A DNA stretch of 64,000 bases from NCBI GenBank assembly GCA_946699065.1, contig CAMPDV010000115.1, positions 682,001-746,000 of the forward strand, read 5' to 3'. Positions within the stretch are counted from its first letter, which is position 1. Each line of letters begins with the position of its first letter. A program made the translations under genes and the position numbers. This document shows positions 24,009-38,054 of this stretch, in pieces. The notes beneath the pieces are model-generated. The model was not told the DNA's origin. It ran no database searches and saw nothing but the letters and a program-made list of their open reading frames with translations. Source of the stretch: Loxodes magnus. Its lineage: Eukaryota > Ciliophora > Karyorelictea > Loxodida > Loxodidae.

Positions 24009-27000
24009 ATTTTTAATTTTTGAAATCTCTTTTGATTATTTCATTTAATATTTCAATACACATTTAATATTGCTATAAAAAACCTAAAATTTTTTAATTT
24101 TTTTAATTTAATTTAATCTACTTCTCTAATACTATGTATCATCTTAATATAATAAGAAAAAGAATTAAATAAAAATCTAAAATTAAAAAAGCAAGAATTA
24201 CTACTTCATGAAATATAAATTAAAAAAGATTTAATTATAATTACTTTTTAACATTAAGCTAATTTTGGATGAAAATAAATGAAGAACGAAAATAATAAGA
24301 TATAAAAAAGTAGCACTGAAATATTTTTATAAATAGCTATAAAAGTATTTTTTTTTATTATTTTAAATATACTTTTTAAATATTTTTTTACTTTTTTAAG
24401 TTTTAAATTATAAATTCTTATTTAATAAATTTTTTAAATATTTTAGATTCAATAAGAGTAAAAAATGATATAATTTATTAAATTTGATTTAACTTTATAA
24501 ATTTAAAGAATTTATTTTATTTTAATATGAAGATTAAAAGATTTAATAATAGCTTTGATCATTTTAAATAAAAAGAATTAATTTTACTAGAGGATTTTTC
24601 CAGCTTACTGCTATATTAAGTTCAACTATTTTTATTATTTCGTTTATTTAAAATAATTAATAAGTATTAATTAAATATTCACATCATTAGAACTCTGCTA
24701 AATTTTATAAAATACTGAAAATAAATAATTATTCTTAGATATTTTAGATTCAAATTAACAAAATTAAAATTAATTATCATATTTAATTTAAATTAAAAAA
24801 ATATTAAAGTAGTAAAACTATTAAAAATTAGGATTTTTTTAGTTATTTGAAACATTTTAAAATTAACAAATAATAATTTATAAATATTAATATTATAAAG
24901 TACTTCATAAATATTAAATATTTTAAACGAACGAAATTATATTATTTTCAGAATGAAGGATAAAAAAGTTTAAATAGTCGGATTATATAATTTAACAATT
25001 AGAATAGCTATAATTCTTTCATTTTTAATAATATTTAAATCTAAACTAAATAAAAAATAATTTAAGATAAGATAACTCACAAAAATTATATAAAAATTTA
25101 AAAAATTTAAATTTAACATGACTTTAATTTAATTTATAATTATTTTCGATAAAATTTACGAATTTACTTTTTCTTTTTGAGCCATATAATAATTTTCTAA
25201 AATAATTGCAAAGTAAATAGAAATAAAATTATAAATTTTGATTTAAAAATAAATACTGATTTTTTATATTAAAATTAACTTATTTGAAATTATCAATTAA
25301 ATTTTTGAGAAAAAAATGAGCGATATAGTTATTTTTTTTATTTTTTTAAATTTATTATATTTTATGAAATGTATTGCTTATTTTTATATTTTTTTTATCA
25401 AACAAAGTTTATTACTATAATTATTAAAATTTATAATACTTGAACTTGATAGAAATTAAAATAAATTATTTTTTTTATTTTATTTTATTTTATTTCAAAT
25501 CCTTAGATGTATAAACCTAAAAAAGACTTAAAAAATTAAATTTAATTATTTATATAGTTTATTTCAAGGATTATGGAATTTAATTCTTTTTTCTTCTTTT
25601 AAGTTTAATAAAGAAATTTTATAATCATTTAAATTCTTATTTTTATTCTTCAAATGATTTTTATTATTTACTCGTATTTTACTATTAAAATAACTCAGTT
25701 AAATTTGTGTCTTTTTTAACCAAAACATTTTTTAGTTATAACTCTAATTGTCACTTTGGTTTTTTATTCTGAATTTTTAATTTTTTGGTTTAAAATATTT
25801 ATATTTATGTATTTTTAATATTAATATTCAAAAACTCTAGATATATGGTAAATTTATTGTTATCATTTTGGCAGAACAATTTTGTTCATATTAAAAATTT
25901 TTAATTCTCATATTTTAGATAAAATTATTTTTTTAACTAACAATTAGGAAAAAAATGTTTAGGTGGATTTAGAGTTTGCAGATCTTTTTTAAAAATATTT
26001 TCTTTTTAATTCAGGTGGTAAACTTAGGAAGTCAAGTTAAAATAGTAAATAAGTAATTTTATGTTTTATATTCTATAAATCTTTCTTAGGATATATATTT
26101 TTGAAGCTTTTTATGAAAATATTAATAAATGATTATGAAGTTTTTTAATTTGAGAACATTTTATTAAATCAAATATCACATATAAATTATCATTCAATTA
26201 AATTTACTATTTTGAATAAAGGACATTTATTGTTTAGGAAAAAATTCTGTTTCTAGGTAGTTATAAAAATTTTTAAATTGAGTCTCAATTCATTAATTAG
26301 ATAATATAATCAAAGGTTATCTCAACTTTTTTATTTTTCAAATTACAAAATTTTTTTTAAATATATTTATCTTATATTTCACCTTATTTAAATAAGTTTT
26401 ATTAGCTTAATCTTTAAATATATTAAAACAAGCTTTTATTTCATTTATTTAAAAATAAAAACAAAATTTATCAGATAGTGTCAATTTATTAGCAAACAAG
26501 ATCGTTCTTATCTCTTTTATTATTTTTATAATTGTACTTCTCTGAATTGAAAAAATATAATGCTTGATACTCTGAAGATTTTATATTTTACCTGTATTTC
26601 ATTTTTCAAAACTATGTAGTTAATTGATATAAGCAAATGCAAAATTGATTAATCATTCTTTTTTATCTTTCTTCTTCGATGTTCCACAGTTTGATATAAT
26701 TTTATACCAATTAAAATTTAATTAAAAAATAAAGCATCTTGGAATATCTTAATTAAATCTTTTTAGTATTAAAAAGGAATGAAAATTGTGTAAAAGAAGT
26801 AATAAAATTATTTAAAATTAAAAAGCTTTAAAACAAATAAAATGAAAATAGTTTTAAGAATTTAAATGTGAGATTTCTCAAAATAGCGTTAATCAAAGAA
26901 AAAATAATTCTAAGTTGAATTGATTCTGTATTTTGACAATTTTAAAGATATTTTTATCCTTCTTTTGCTTTTTATAGAAGGAATATAAAATTTAAATTAA

Positions 27001-27949
27001 GAATTCAGGAGCCTTGATCTGGAATGATCATCAATACAATTATTAGTTTAGTATATGTTCATAAGAATTATACTGATTATTGAAATAGTAGAAAAGCTCT
27101 TAATTAAATTATAATGGTTTTAAATATTTTAAATAGGAATTTTATCATAGAATCATTATTTAAACTTTTAAATCGAATAAATTAAGAAAATAATAGCTCT
27201 TTTCAGAATTTCATATAAGTCCTTATAAACAAAGTGCTACTTCTACAGCAATTTATAATACTTATATCTAATATCACAAACCAAAAAATAATAATAGCTT
27301 AATTAATAATTAAACTAAGATTAAATAAACTTAATATATTTAATTAAATTCCTAACATAGGTAGATAAATATTATTAAATATATTAAGTTGGTATGATTG
27401 CTCGCTTTATGCATCGAATTCATAAAAATCTATATAAAAAATAAAAAGCATAAAATTTAATAATTTTTAAGTAATCTAAAATATTAAAAAATTTAATTGT
27501 CGTTTCTAATTCTACCTCACAATACTAAAATATATCATGATGCTTTAGAATCATTTAAGATTTAAGCGTAAATTAAGATTTTTCATAAAAATTGATCATA
27601 AATAGATTTAGCTCAAGCATATCTTAATGGTGAAATATGTGCAAAATGGCAGGAATAATCTCTAATGAATTAAGCATAAACATTTCTAAATAGCTATTTA
27701 GTAGTAATAATAAAGGTAAAAACCTATATCAAAGTATATGAGAGTTTTGAACGCTCGGTTAATTTTATTTGATAAACTGCTTAAAATAAAAAATATTCGT
27801 AATCATTTGAGTTAAATTTTAGAAAATTTTATAAATAAGAAGAGCCTTGATGAGCAACATTTAAAATAAGCATCTACGTTTTTAAAATAAGAGTATCATA
27901 ATAAGTGTTTCATTTTAATATCTATTTTTTTTTGATAATCGAATTCCCT
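24009..27949. other. Long AT-rich interval, nothing supported
   Basis: Among the most AT-rich parts of the window, with long poly-A/poly-T runs. No domain, repeat copy or RNA gene recognised. Confidence 0.35.
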
Positions 27950-28345
27950 GCGAATTAGTAACAACTATAGCACATATTTTTTATGAAGACTAGTCTATCG
28001 CTGTGTCCACATTTAGCAATTTTTTATTTTCTAGTTCCTTCAAATAATTGGTAAAATTACTCTTAAGGATTATATTCCTCTTCTTCAACTTATGTTGGAA
28101 TTTTTGCTTCAGGTTAACTTGCAAATAAAAAAGTAGCTTGACAATTATCAACTTCTTAAAGCTCATTTCCTAGACCAAAAATTTTGTTTTGCTTTGTCGA
28201 AAAATTTATTTTGAGAGGAGGTAAATCTCTATTTTAATTCCAATTAGTTTAGAACTAAGGAAAAGGAAATTTTCCAAGCAGCGTTGGCAAACCTTGAGTT
28301 ATATAAGATTTTTTATCCTATTTCATTTCAGTAATTATAATAAAT
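27950..28345 (+). repeat. Dispersed repeat G, copy 1 (3' CCAA/TTGG stem)
   Basis: Matches 57225-57612 in the same orientation. Shared blocks are AGTAACAAC..AGCACAT near the start and AAGGAAAAGGAAATT, then CCAA-loop-TTGG and a TTTCATTT..TTATAATAAA end. The inverted CCAA/TTGG forms a small stem near the 3' end. The copies are clearly diverged in the middle. It is a short non-coding interspersed repeat of unknown class. Confidence 0.5.
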
Positions 28346-29282
28346 AAAAAAATTTAAATTAATATTCTTTTAAAACTTCATTCAATCATTATAAAATAGA
28401 TGCTTTATTTATGATAAAGATAGTCATTACATCAAAGTTCAATGTAACAATATTTTTACTTTTTTTATAAAATTCTCTATAGAAGAATGTTTAAAGCAAA
28501 TAATTTTAAAATTTTAAAATTAATATAATAAGTTTGAATGAAAGCCTTTGGAAAGTTTTAAATCGAAGTATTTGAAAAAGTAAATATTTTGGGAATGCTT
28601 GTAATTATCTGAAAAATTTAATTATAAAAAAATCTAAATGATTGTATTTAGCTATTTGGTTTAAAGAAAAATGATTTAATAGTATGAAAATATTATGTGA
28701 GATATAATATATTATAAAATAAAAATTTTTATATTTACTTAGATATTTTTAGGTTGCTTAATCTATAAAAAATTTAATTAAAAACCATAAAATTTTCTTT
28801 CAAGTATGGACTTGAAATTTCATAGAAATAAAAGAAAAAATTAGCATGTAATTTTTATTATTTTACTAAGTGTCCTACTTTTTATAATTGATTGAATTTT
28901 TAAGATATAAAAGTAAAATAATTATAAGACATTCCAAAAGCCCTTAAATAAATATTTTAGTTTAAAAGGCTTCATAAATTATAAAAATAAATAAAGTGAG
29001 ATTTTGTCTATCTTTTTCACTTTAAATTAGAATCTAATAAATTATTTATTTAATTTAGTTTTTTATATAAATATTGCTAAATAAAATGAAAATAGGAAAA
29101 AATTAATATCTCTTTAATAAAAAGAATGCTTAAAGGATTTAATAAATAAAGTAAAACAGAATAAAAATAAGTTTTAATTTTATCAACTAAAAGTATGTCC
29201 TAAATATATTTTTATAATTTTTAAGCATGTCTTCTATCTTAATGTTTACCAAACTTGGTGAAAAATTAATATTTCAATTAAA
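28346..29282. other. AT-rich interval, nothing supported
   Basis: No feature recognised. Confidence 0.35.
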
Positions 29283-29612
29283 TAAATAAATGACATTATA
29301 GAGCGTGTAGCATCTCAATGATGAGCAGCTCTTTAATAAAGATTTTTAAAGTTAAAAAATTCTTGCTGAAATCTTCCACAGTGCTAGCATTCCCTTGTGA
29401 ATTTGTCTTCTATAGGGCCGCGATCGGAATGCTACCCTAAGAGACCTTAGTATCTGGCATTTTTCATCATTAATGCTACTTGATACCTCTTCGATCTCTG
29501 TCTTCTCTTCTCTTGGCTGGTTCTTCCCTTATGGGGTACTTACTGATACCAGATTTTAAGTCAGTTTCAGTTGGAGGATTGCTCTTCCCTATTTATTTAT
29601 ATTTAATAAATA
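29283..29612 (-). repeat. SINE-like repeat B, copy 1, with 3' hairpin
   Basis: About 330 bases match 55621-55960 in inverted orientation. On the minus strand the unit starts at an AAATAGGG-type 5' end, has blocks CCTCCAACTGAAACTGACTT, GATCGAAGAGGTATCAA and AGGGTAGCATTCCGATCGCG, and ends in the common hairpin (29301-29333, AAAGAGCTGCTCATC..GATGCTACACGCTC) followed by TTTATTTATTTA. No ORF is evident. Length, dispersed copies, a shared 3' hairpin and a tetranucleotide tail fit a SINE. Confidence 0.65.
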
Positions 29613-30849
29613 AGCTTAAAAATAATTATCAAAGAATAAATACATAAAATAAAGAAAAAAATAGTAAAAATTCATTTTAAAAATGTAGAAAGGATCAGTA
29701 TAGATTTAAATTATCTCAATAAATATTATAATTAAGAATTAACTTTATTTTTAAGTGAAAATGATATTCAATTGTATTTATAATAAAATATTATAAAGGT
29801 TAAAGGAACGAAAATAAAATTTAATTTTAGTTTGTATTAAATAATTAATTAATTTATTTATTTATTTCTTTTGAGTTGATTAAAGATTCTAGAGAAACTT
29901 ACAATAATTGAAATAATTTTATTTTATAAATTAAAATACTTTTTTAAGATAGGAGTTAAAAATTTGGATTTGAATCAAAATATTTATTTATCTATCGCAT
30001 CGTCTTTATTTTTCATTTGTTTTCTTTATCAGTAAAAACTTCAACTTTTAAAAAAGGCATAGTTATCTTTCTAAGATTATTTACATATGATAATTTTAAT
30101 TGTTTTTAGATATACATCTGATTGCAATCATTAAATATTTCTAGAGATTATTATAGTTTAATCTAAATTTTTAAGATAGTAAGGAATTCATGAAACAAAA
30201 AAACGTTGATTGCATTTTTTTGGTTGATAATTACTCATATTTGCTTATATTCATGATATCTTTAATATAAAGTCATTTGCTTTAGCACATAATCTTCTTT
30301 TAGTTCATAATTTTTAATTATTTTTTAAGTCATGATTAAATAAGATTCAAAATATATGAAGATGTCATCGGTCAAATTCTATGTGAAGGCCGATATAAAA
30401 ATAAATTTTTCATTACTTTTTCAATTTTTAATGATTGTAAGTTCATAATTTTAAGCTTTCCCTTAGTGAATTTAGAAGTAAAAGATTTTATTCTGTTCCC
30501 AAATAATTTATAAAATTTCTTTTTATCTTTGAATTAAGCTAGCACTAAACTTATTAAGCATATCTCATAATAAATTTAAATTTATTAGATTATTAATAAC
30601 TCTTTAGCATTCTATAAATTTTATTTAAAAAACACAGTTCATATAACTTATTTTTTTTAACAATTTTTTATCTTTTTATTTATGCAATTTTTGCAAATAT
30701 GCTATTAAGTTATTTGAATTTCTATAGGAAAGCTATACAATAATTAAATTTTAATTTTAATAATTTATAATTAATCATTTCTTTATAAAAATGTTTAGAT
30801 CATAAAAAAATTGTAAATGCTAAAATTTATTTATCTTTATGCTTGTCAA

Positions 30850-30851
<2 letters not shown>
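29613..30851. other. AT-rich interval, nothing supported
   Basis: No feature recognised. Confidence 0.35.

Positions 30852-30898
<47 letters not shown>
30852..30898. repeat. ATT trinucleotide microsatellite
   Basis: About 15 uninterrupted ATT units within AT-rich DNA; a simple-sequence repeat with no evident function. Confidence 0.9.
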
Positions 30899-30900
<2 letters not shown>

Positions 30901-32488
30901 CTTCATCTAATTAAAATGTTTTCCTTTCAATAACCTATTATGAAGAATTATTAAAGAAGAACTTATCCTAAAATTTCTTATTCAATTTTACTCTTAAAAT
31001 TTATTTTTAGGTATTATTTATTTAAAGCAAATAGACTAGATATTTTATAATTATACGATTTTATATTTTTTCTCATTTTAAAGAATAAAATCATAATTAA
31101 TTAGCCTTTATTGTTAAATTAATACTTCAATCTTAATAATCATTCTATTGAAAAATTTTGATATCATAGTGCTGAAATCGGGGCATGAATTTCAAATATA
31201 ATTTGTTTATAAACAATAAATAAACTGAATTTCTGACAATCTCTTTATTTTATATATTTTATAAAATAAATTTTAATTGAAGGATTCTTTTTAATTTAAA
31301 GTTTTGCTACTTAGTTTTAGACATCTATAAGCAAATATTTTAATTTTTCTTTAGATTTTAAAGTTTATTTTTTAATTTTAATCTATAAGCATAGCTCTTT
31401 TACTCTAATTTCTAAGTAAAATTTAGTTCTTTCTATAATCAGTTTATAAAGCATGACCATTTTGGAACATAATTAATTCAGCTTTTTTATTTTATTTAAG
31501 AAAATATATTTAATTTTTAATAATTCTTAAATTAAGATAAATTATATTTAAAAAGTAGATAATTTTGGAAAACAATGATAAGCTTTATAAAACATTTTAT
31601 TTGTGACACTACTCTAAAAAAATAAAGAAAATAGATAAAAAGAAACAATCTTAGCTTCATGAAGAAAATTTTTTATAAATCATTAAAAATAAATTTGCAA
31701 ATCAAATAAACTCATAAATAATCACAATTTTGTTTACTAGGAAATTAAAAATTTAACTTTTATTAAATATATTTTTTCCTTTGTTTTGTGATAGTCATAT
31801 TTTTCATTTAAGCTAAATTTTTCAGCTTTTTCTTTTTGAACTATAAAATTTGATTTTTCTTAATTTGCTTAAATAAAATTTTATTTAAGTATTTAACATT
31901 TATTACTAGCGCTTTAGCTTAATTTGCTATACTTAAGAAGTTAATTGTTTGCTAAATTTGTTTCAAATTATTTTTTTCTTAGTAATCTTTCATAAACTCA
32001 TTAATAAGAACCGAGTTAAAAATTTAAAATTGCTATTAGTTTTTTATTTTTAATTAAAAAAAATATTTTTATTACATTTTTTCTTTAAGAATGTCTTTAA
32101 GTCTAAAAATACTTAATAGATGTTTTAGATATATATTCATCATCTTATTTAAAAAACTAAAAAATTATTTTTTATAGTTTTTAACTTAAAAAAATATTTC
32201 GAAACATGAAGATTTATTATTATATTTTTAATGCAAGTCCAAAGATATTATGATCTATTCTCAAAATTAATTATTCTTTAACAAATAATTTTTTAGCGAA
32301 ATTAAGAACTTTTTACTGACATTCTTTTAAAATTTTTCTAATTGTATTTAAAATTTAAATTAAATAATTTCAAGAAAGAAGCAACAAATTTTCTTTATTT
32401 TTATTATAATTTTTTAAATAAAACGATGTTAGAAAGCTTAAATAAAAAAAGAATTATTAATATCTTATAAATATTTAAATTTAGTTAA
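30899..32488. other. AT-rich interval, nothing supported
   Basis: No feature recognised. Confidence 0.35.
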
Positions 32489-32521
32489 AGAGAGTAACAT
32501 CTCATTGATGCACAGATCTTT
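32489..32521 (-). repeat. Solitary copy of the shared 3' hairpin
   Basis: On the minus strand this reads AAAGATCTGTGCATCAATG then AGATGTTACTCTCT, matching the hairpin that ends repeats A to D. No repeat body is recognisable to its right, so it looks like a severely 5'-truncated copy, as reverse-transcribed short elements often are. The left flank is AT-rich but lacks the clear TTTA tail. Confidence 0.5.
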
Positions 32522-35004
32522 AAAATAAAGTTTTAATTAAACTTAATTTTTTCTATTTCTATTATTTTTTAATTTTTCAATAAAATAATAGTTTTTCAAG
32601 TTCTTATTTCAAATTTATATTATACTATTTTAATTATATTAACTTTAGATTAAAATTTAAATAATTAAAAGAATGGTAATAATTAATAATCTAATTATTT
32701 TATAAATTCTTTAGAATTTATATGAAGAGTTTAATTTAAATTATAATCAAATATATTAAAACAAAATTATATCTTCCTTTTCATAAAAATGATTTAAAAT
32801 ATCATTTCCAACGTTTTTAAGTTAAAAGCTTAAAACTAAATGGTAAAAAAGGATTGAAATGAAATTATTTACATGACAATCCCATATTTTAAGTTGCGAT
32901 TTATAGTTTTTTAAATTAAAATAGAAGTTAAATTAAAAAATTAATTATATTTTAATTTTTATTAAAGAGGAAATTAAAATATATGCATATGATTTATTAA
33001 ATATTTTCATTTTATCTTATAGAATGGTATTTGTATTTTAATATGAATTTATTTATCTTAATAACTTAAAGTTAAACTTATTTCTTTTAAAAATTTAATT
33101 TTGATAATAAAAATACTAAATTATAAATAATTGACTATGTAACTAAATAAAAAATGATTATTAATTTAGACACAGATGATTGAACCTTTATCTTTGAGGT
33201 TTATTAATATTTATATACAATTTAAAAATATTGATTAAATAATTTATTTTATAAATTCTTTAATAAATTATCTATGCTAATTTTTTCTTTTGCTGGGAAA
33301 GCATTTCAATTAGGGTTTTTAAGTACAAAGTAGATAATTTTTTATTTTTATTTTTATAAATTTAAATCATTTTCCTTTTTTAAATTTATTATTTGCTCCA
33401 AACATTAAAATTTAATTTCTTTATAGTTTTTTTCTTCAATTCAATTTAGTAATTTAAATAGCTATAACAAATTTTTAATGTTTCTTCTTGTTAATTTATT
33501 TTTTAAGAATTAATTTACCTAAAAAATTTGTTTTCTTCGATATTTTTCTTTTACAAATCCAGATTTAAGCATAAAATATAAAATTAAGAATATAATTTTT
33601 ATTATTATAAGGAAGCTCTAATAATAATAAATATTTAAAAAATGATAAAAAATTCTTTCTTAAATAAGTAAATAGAAAGCTATCAAGTTCTTATTTGTAC
33701 CAACTTTTATAAATAATTTAAACTTAATTAGAAAAATAGTTAAAAATTATGATGATTTGGTATGTTTTTAGATAAAAAAATTTAAATTATTTTTTAATTT
33801 TTTAAACTTAAAAATTCATTTTAATATCGCGAATAAATTTTAAAGTGTTCTTCATAAAATGTTTTAATATCTATTTTTTCTTTGAAAAGCAAAATTGGAT
33901 TTTTAACTTAAAATTTTCAATAACCCATGAAAATTTAGAAATGAAATGCTTTAATATTTTCTGATTTATTAAGAGTAAACATTATATTTTCTTAAACCTA
34001 GATTTGCATCAAGAAATTTATTTAATTATTTTGGGTTAAGCACTTAAGAAGAAACAATGAATAAAGTTAGTTTTAATAATCATTATTATATAAATAGAAA
34101 AATAAAAATTTTTGTCTAAAAAAATTAATAAATCATTTCTAAACTTTGTATTACAACCAAACTTCAAACCTAGTAAAATATTAAAGCTATTAGATTTTTA
34201 ATAATATAATATTCTAAAATTAATTATAAAAACTATTATTTCATATTCTTATTTAGAAATAATTAAAATCGTTATAATATTTATCAATTGTATAGGTGAT
34301 TAAAGTAGAAATGAAAAAGAATTTATTTTAATAATTATTTACCCTAATATTCAAATAATTAAATTTAATTTTTATTTAAAAGAATTTTAGTTGTAATGAA
34401 GAAATAAGTTAAGAAACAGTTTTTATATTAATAATACAAATAGCCATCAAAATAATAGAAATTTACTTATAAATCAAATAAATAAAAGTTATTTTCATAT
34501 CATGAATAAAATAGCGTTCATAGCAGAAAGTATTTATATAAAGCTTTATCTATTATTATTTTATAGTAATAGTTATACATTCTTAGTTTCCTAAATCTAT
34601 ATTTTTTTAATATGCCATTAAGAAAATTTAATTTTTATTAAACTTTTATTCGAGTTATATTTTCATTTAAGTTACTCTTAATTGAAACTCTATTATTTAA
34701 AAAATAATTGCATTAAATCATTTTTCTTAAAGCTTTATTAAAATTAGATGAATTTTCTTTAGCATTAGTTTAATAAATGAGTGAATAAGTTAAACATAGA
34801 TAAAAGCTAAAGTTTATTATTTGGTTATATTATTTATTTATTTTTATAGTTGAAATGAGTGTAAACAGCTAGGATAATTAAATCACAGTATTAGTTTTTT
34901 ACTTTTTATTTAATCTGATTACTTTAAATATATCTTAATTTTTATTTAATAAGCATATTTGTTTAATTATCGTTATTTAAACAAAAAAATTATTATTATT
35001 TTCT
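32522..35004. other. Long AT-rich interval, nothing supported
   Basis: Very AT-rich; no domain, repeat or RNA gene recognised. Confidence 0.35.
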
Positions 35005-35407
35005 ATGAAGTATGAGACCAAAGCTAATATTTTCGAAGGTATGCTTTCTTACTTGGTTAGATTCCATCACTCCGCTTTAAACGCAACTGGTGGTAGAAAA
35101 GAGATTTGCCTACCCTTAAAATTTCTTCGTAACCTTAAATTTAAAAGTCTAACCTATCATTTCACATTATAAACACTTCCTGAGGTCAAGCCTTAACCTG
35201 AAAATAGAACTGAGCAATGCACTCATAAGTAATGGAAATAAAATAATTAGGAATAATGTATGGTTTGTTTTTAGAACAAGAGCTATAAAGATAGCTAAGT
35301 GTGGTCATAGTGATAGGCTGGCTTATACAAATAGTTTGTGATATAATTGCTACATTTTTACAAAGCATTTATGCAAGAGAAGAAAGCTAAACCAACAGTA
35401 ATAATGA
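35005..35407 (+). pseudogene. Relic of a two-unit CxH-CxxC zinc-binding gene
   Basis: ATG 35005 opens MKYETKANIFEGMLSYLVRF, followed by a credible coding stretch. From 35218 the frame gives C-T-H then CMVC at the same spacing (C1, H3, C14, C17) as unit 1 of the intact gene at 60570-60989. Unit 2 follows from 35300 in another frame: KCGHSDRLAYTNSL, an in-frame TGA, YNCY, then a basic tail to TGA 35405-35407. It parallels RITKCPHTDRKHYAKGMC and CGHTDKPVFARGMC of the intact copy. The frame change between units and the loss of the first Cys of the second CxxC in unit 2 mark it as decayed, unless an unseen intron restores the frame. The N-terminal 65 residues do not resemble the 60.6-kb gene. Confidence 0.5.
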
Positions 35408-35601
35408 ATAATTCTAATTGTAATTTAAAACGACAAAGACAATTTGCTTGCTTTTTTGACTATTCAATATTTATAATAGAAAATTAGGGAGTGCTAACAA
35501 AAATCAGAATAATTTATAAATGATTGATATATCATGTAATTAATTAGATATCAATAGTCGAGAAAGAAAACAAATTCCTAATTCTAAGATATAATTGAAT
35601 C

Positions 35602-36735
35602 TCACAATTAAATTTAATCGTTAGTAGTTCCTTTTTATTATTTCTTTTATATATTTTTACTTATATTTTTATTTTTAAATATGAAAACAAAATTGAAAGC
35701 AAACAAAGACAAAATCAAAAGTAACTCTTAGTTTTTAAAAAATTATTAATTATTTTTCTAATAAATTATTTTTATTAGCCTTTATTTCCTTTTTTAATTT
35801 TAAATAGCTTATTTTAGAATATATATTAGTTAAAATTTTATAGTTTGAATTATTGATTATGCTTTTTTGATTTATTTTTCAAACTTTGGAATCAAGTTAT
35901 CATATCTATTTGTAATAGTATCGCTCTTTATAAATATCTCTTATTAAAAAATGTTTATTTATAATTTTCTTATAAATGAGAAAGAACTTCCTATTTTATT
36001 GGGTTAGACGAAACCTGATAATTTTAAATCTAAATATTGTAAATTTATCTTGCTAAAGTTTAATCCTTTTAATATTAAAACATTTTACTAAAAGCATAAG
36101 ATTTAGTATAATTTTAATATTTTAATATACTATTCTTATTTATTAAGGATTATTAAAGCTATTGATTACTAACTTTATAAATATCCTAAAGGATTATAAT
36201 TCTTCATAAATATAATATTTGATGCTGTTGGATTTTAATCTAAATTCTCTATTTTTCTACTCATAATTAATTTCTAGTTGCTATTCTAATTATTACCTAA
36301 AGAGTCATAAGTTAGATAACTAATCTTTTAATTTAGCTTCTATTGTAATGCTTTTATAGATATTTTAATTTTTTGCTTATTTGCCTTTTAATAAGTAATT
36401 TAAAATATTAAAACTTTTGAATTATGGTTCTTTATATTTCACCTTAATTTTAAAATCAAAATCTCCCAAATTTTAATCTAATTTTTTTAAAGATAAATAA
36501 TCTTAATGACTTAAGTTAAAATTTAAATTTTGGTTTTATTTATTTTAGATTAATAATCTATTATAACTATTAATAATTAAGAAAGATATAGAAAAAATTA
36601 CATTTTTAAGGCATTCAAATTGTTTCTCATTATCTTTAATTTCCAATTTTTTAATCTGCCTTTTAAATTTTTCTTTTTGCTTACCTTTTTAATGATATAT
36701 AAAAAATAGAAAGAAGGAGGTTAATTATATGCCAT
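35602..36735 (-). CDS. Unknown protein, 377 codons
   Basis: ATG 36735 (MAYNQPPSFYFLYIIKK) opens a minus-strand frame to TGA 35602-35604 with one internal TGA in a Trp-like setting (KLRWNIKN). The central and C-terminal parts look strongly coding: ISYLTYDSLGNNQNSNQK, LDQNPTASNIIFMKNYNPLG and SGFVQPNKIGSSFSFIRK, with balanced Gly/Pro/Ser/Asp. Coding character fades below about 35820, so the true end may be earlier. No family recognised. It faces the relic at 35.0-35.4 kb tail to tail. Confidence 0.45.
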
Positions 36736-38054
36736 TAGCTATATAATTAGTTGATTACTGTTTTTATATATAAGGTTTAATGTTATTTTATAAATCTTAT
36801 AGTAGCACTCAAAGTTAGCACTGCTTTCTTCTTTTCTTGCTGCGGCTATTTCTATTAAAAGAATTTAAACAGGAATAAAATAAAATGTTTAGAAATTACT
36901 AAAATAGAACATTAATTTTAGACAAGCAATTTATGAGAAAACTCTTTAGCCATGTAATTTTCTTTTAGCGTCTTAATTTATTTACTTAATAGTAATTTAT
37001 TTAAAAAGTAAGTTTATTTTGCTCTAAAAGCAAACAAAGCAAAAATAAATTTCCTGGAACTTAATCTAAATTTTGGTAATAGATATTAATTTAAGCGCAG
37101 TTATATTTAGCATGGAAATGAATCTTAAAGGTAAGCCTAAAATAAATAAAATTGGCAAATATTAAAAAGGTTATATTAAAGCAAATGTTTTTTAAATTGT
37201 TGAAATTGTATGAATAATACTGGATATGAAAATAATCGTTTACACACATATCAAGCAAAATTAAAACCATACCTTTTGAAGTCTAGACAAACCATATGTT
37301 TTACGTAAAATAGTTAACGATTTGATCTTTTAATAAAATAGGTATTGATTATCTATGTAATTTATTATTATTTAGACAAAACAGTCATACTAAAATATGC
37401 GATTCTTTTATTTTACTAGGTTTAAATTAATCAAGCTTAGTATGATAAAATTAGTTCTAAATATATAATAAAATAAATAAAGCTTATAAAATGCATCAAG
37501 CTATTTAATAAAGATTTAATTATAAGAACTTAAGCAAAAAATAAATTATCTAATTCTTATATAATACCCATAAAATAAATTATAAGCATATCAACACCAA
37601 AACTATGAAAATATATCACCACGAATAAAATTAAAAACAGTTTAAATTTAAACATTAAAAATGTAAAGTCATACATTAAAGAAAAGAAAGCTTATATTAC
37701 ATTTTTTTCTCAATTTGAATTTATTTATAAAAATTTTATTTTATTTAGATTTTTTAAGAAGCTATAAAAATAAAAAGAATTTAGTCTATTGTAACAAATT
37801 AAGATGCTAAAATATATAGCTCTCTATCTTGATAAAATTTCTATATTACTTGATTTAGTATTTTCATATAATTGATATATGCTTTATCGAAATTTATAAT
37901 TCTCATATTTTTATACTTAAAAGAAGAAAAATATTTGGCAATTTTTTAAAGTCATAACTTTAATTTACTTTTAGTATAACAAATTAAATATCTTTTAAGT
38001 TTGCAATGTAATATTTTATTAGAGTAAAATAAAAGAAAGGAGGTAGAATTTAAA
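36736..38054. other. AT-rich interval, nothing supported
   Basis: No feature recognised with confidence. Confidence 0.3.

Noticed and set aside
35005-35407. C-terminal Cys-rich finger of a piggyBac transposase
   Set aside because: QCMVCFQNK resembled it at first, but later Cys positions do not fit, while both zinc units of the 60.6-kb gene fit the spacing.
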